From Oscillibacter sp. (GTDB lineage: Bacteria; Bacillota; Clostridia; Oscillospirales; Oscillospiraceae): a DNA stretch of 6,114 bases. The notes below the pieces were generated by a model. It saw only the letters and a program-made list of their open reading frames with translations, made no database searches and was not told where the DNA came from. The stretch covers positions 6,230-12,343 of the forward strand of contig JAAVHG010000132.1 in NCBI GenBank assembly GCA_014799855.1. The letters are read 5' to 3'. Below are positions 6,032 to 6,114 of the stretch, piece after piece (position 1 is the first letter of the stretch; each line of letters begins with the position of its first letter). The position numbers and the translations under genes were made by a program.

Positions 6032-6114
6032 ATGGATGCTGGCACGATGACGGCCCGCGCGGCGCAGCGGGCGCTGGTGCGGGAGAGAAACGAGCCCCCG
6101 GTGCTGACGGCAGG
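6032..6114 (+). CDS. Start of an unidentified gene, 3' end outside the window
   Basis: Only the first 27 residues are visible, beginning MDAGTMTARAAQRALVRER and going on through a short Asn-Glu-Pro-Pro segment. They are charged and rich in Arg and Ala, with no signal peptide or membrane segment, so the N-terminus is probably cytoplasmic. I do not recognise the family. The start is well supported by the AAGGAGG site and by a 17-nt-spaced promoter upstream. A later in-frame ATG (residue 6) lacks its own ribosome binding site. The gene is divergent from the DUF4430-S component operon and could be under a repressor binding the inverted repeat over its promoter, possibly its own product; that is speculation. 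Confidence 0.75.
   Translation, partial: MDAGTMTARAAQRALVRERNEPPVLTA

Noticed and set aside
5362..6045. Longer 227-residue version of the DUF4430 protein
   Set aside because: The added N-terminus would cross both promoters and the inverted repeat and has no family resemblance; the ATG at 5760 has a proper ribosome binding site and leads directly into the membrane segment.

Overview
The window looks like chromosomal DNA from a GC-rich low-phylum Firmicute, most likely a gut-type clostridium of the Oscillospiraceae kind (Flavonifractor/Lawsonibacter/Oscillibacter-like). The reasons are near-perfect AAGGAGG ribosome binding sites, sigma-A type promoters, GC-rich third codon positions, and a MetH that lacks its own reactivation domain, with that domain made as a separate upstream protein. 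The taxon is an inference from style and could not be checked by a search.

Layout. Positions 1-4479 (+) are a tightly coupled methionine/one-carbon operon: the 3' part of a MetH-activation-domain protein (1-390), a three-module cobalamin-dependent methionine synthase metH (380-2728), and a fused homocysteine S-methyltransferase/methylenetetrahydrofolate reductase of the YitJ type (2725-4479). Both junctions overlap (11 nt and ATGA), so the proteins are probably translationally coupled. The fusion protein reduces methylene-THF to methyl-THF, MetH passes the methyl group via cobalamin to homocysteine, and the first protein is expected to rescue oxidised cob(II)alamin MetH using SAM and an electron donor.

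Positions 4480-4771 carry no convincing gene but hold a compact set of nested inverted repeats (4503-4648) that could be a small palindromic mobile element or a structured 3'-UTR RNA. A strong terminator at 4772-4828, with an A-tract on one side and a T-tract on the other, can serve both convergent operons.

Positions 4860-5760 (-) are a two-gene operon: a membrane-anchored DUF4430 (transcobalamin-like C-terminal domain) protein followed by a six-helix ECF-transporter S component. Next to metH, this pair is a reasonable candidate for uptake of cobalamin or a related corrinoid, but that function is inferred.

Positions 5761-6031 are a divergent intergenic region with a good promoter in each direction and a 15-bp interrupted inverted repeat lying over the -10 box of the rightward promoter, a likely operator. 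A further gene starts at 6032 (+) with an ideal ribosome binding site and runs off the window; its 27 visible residues do not identify it.
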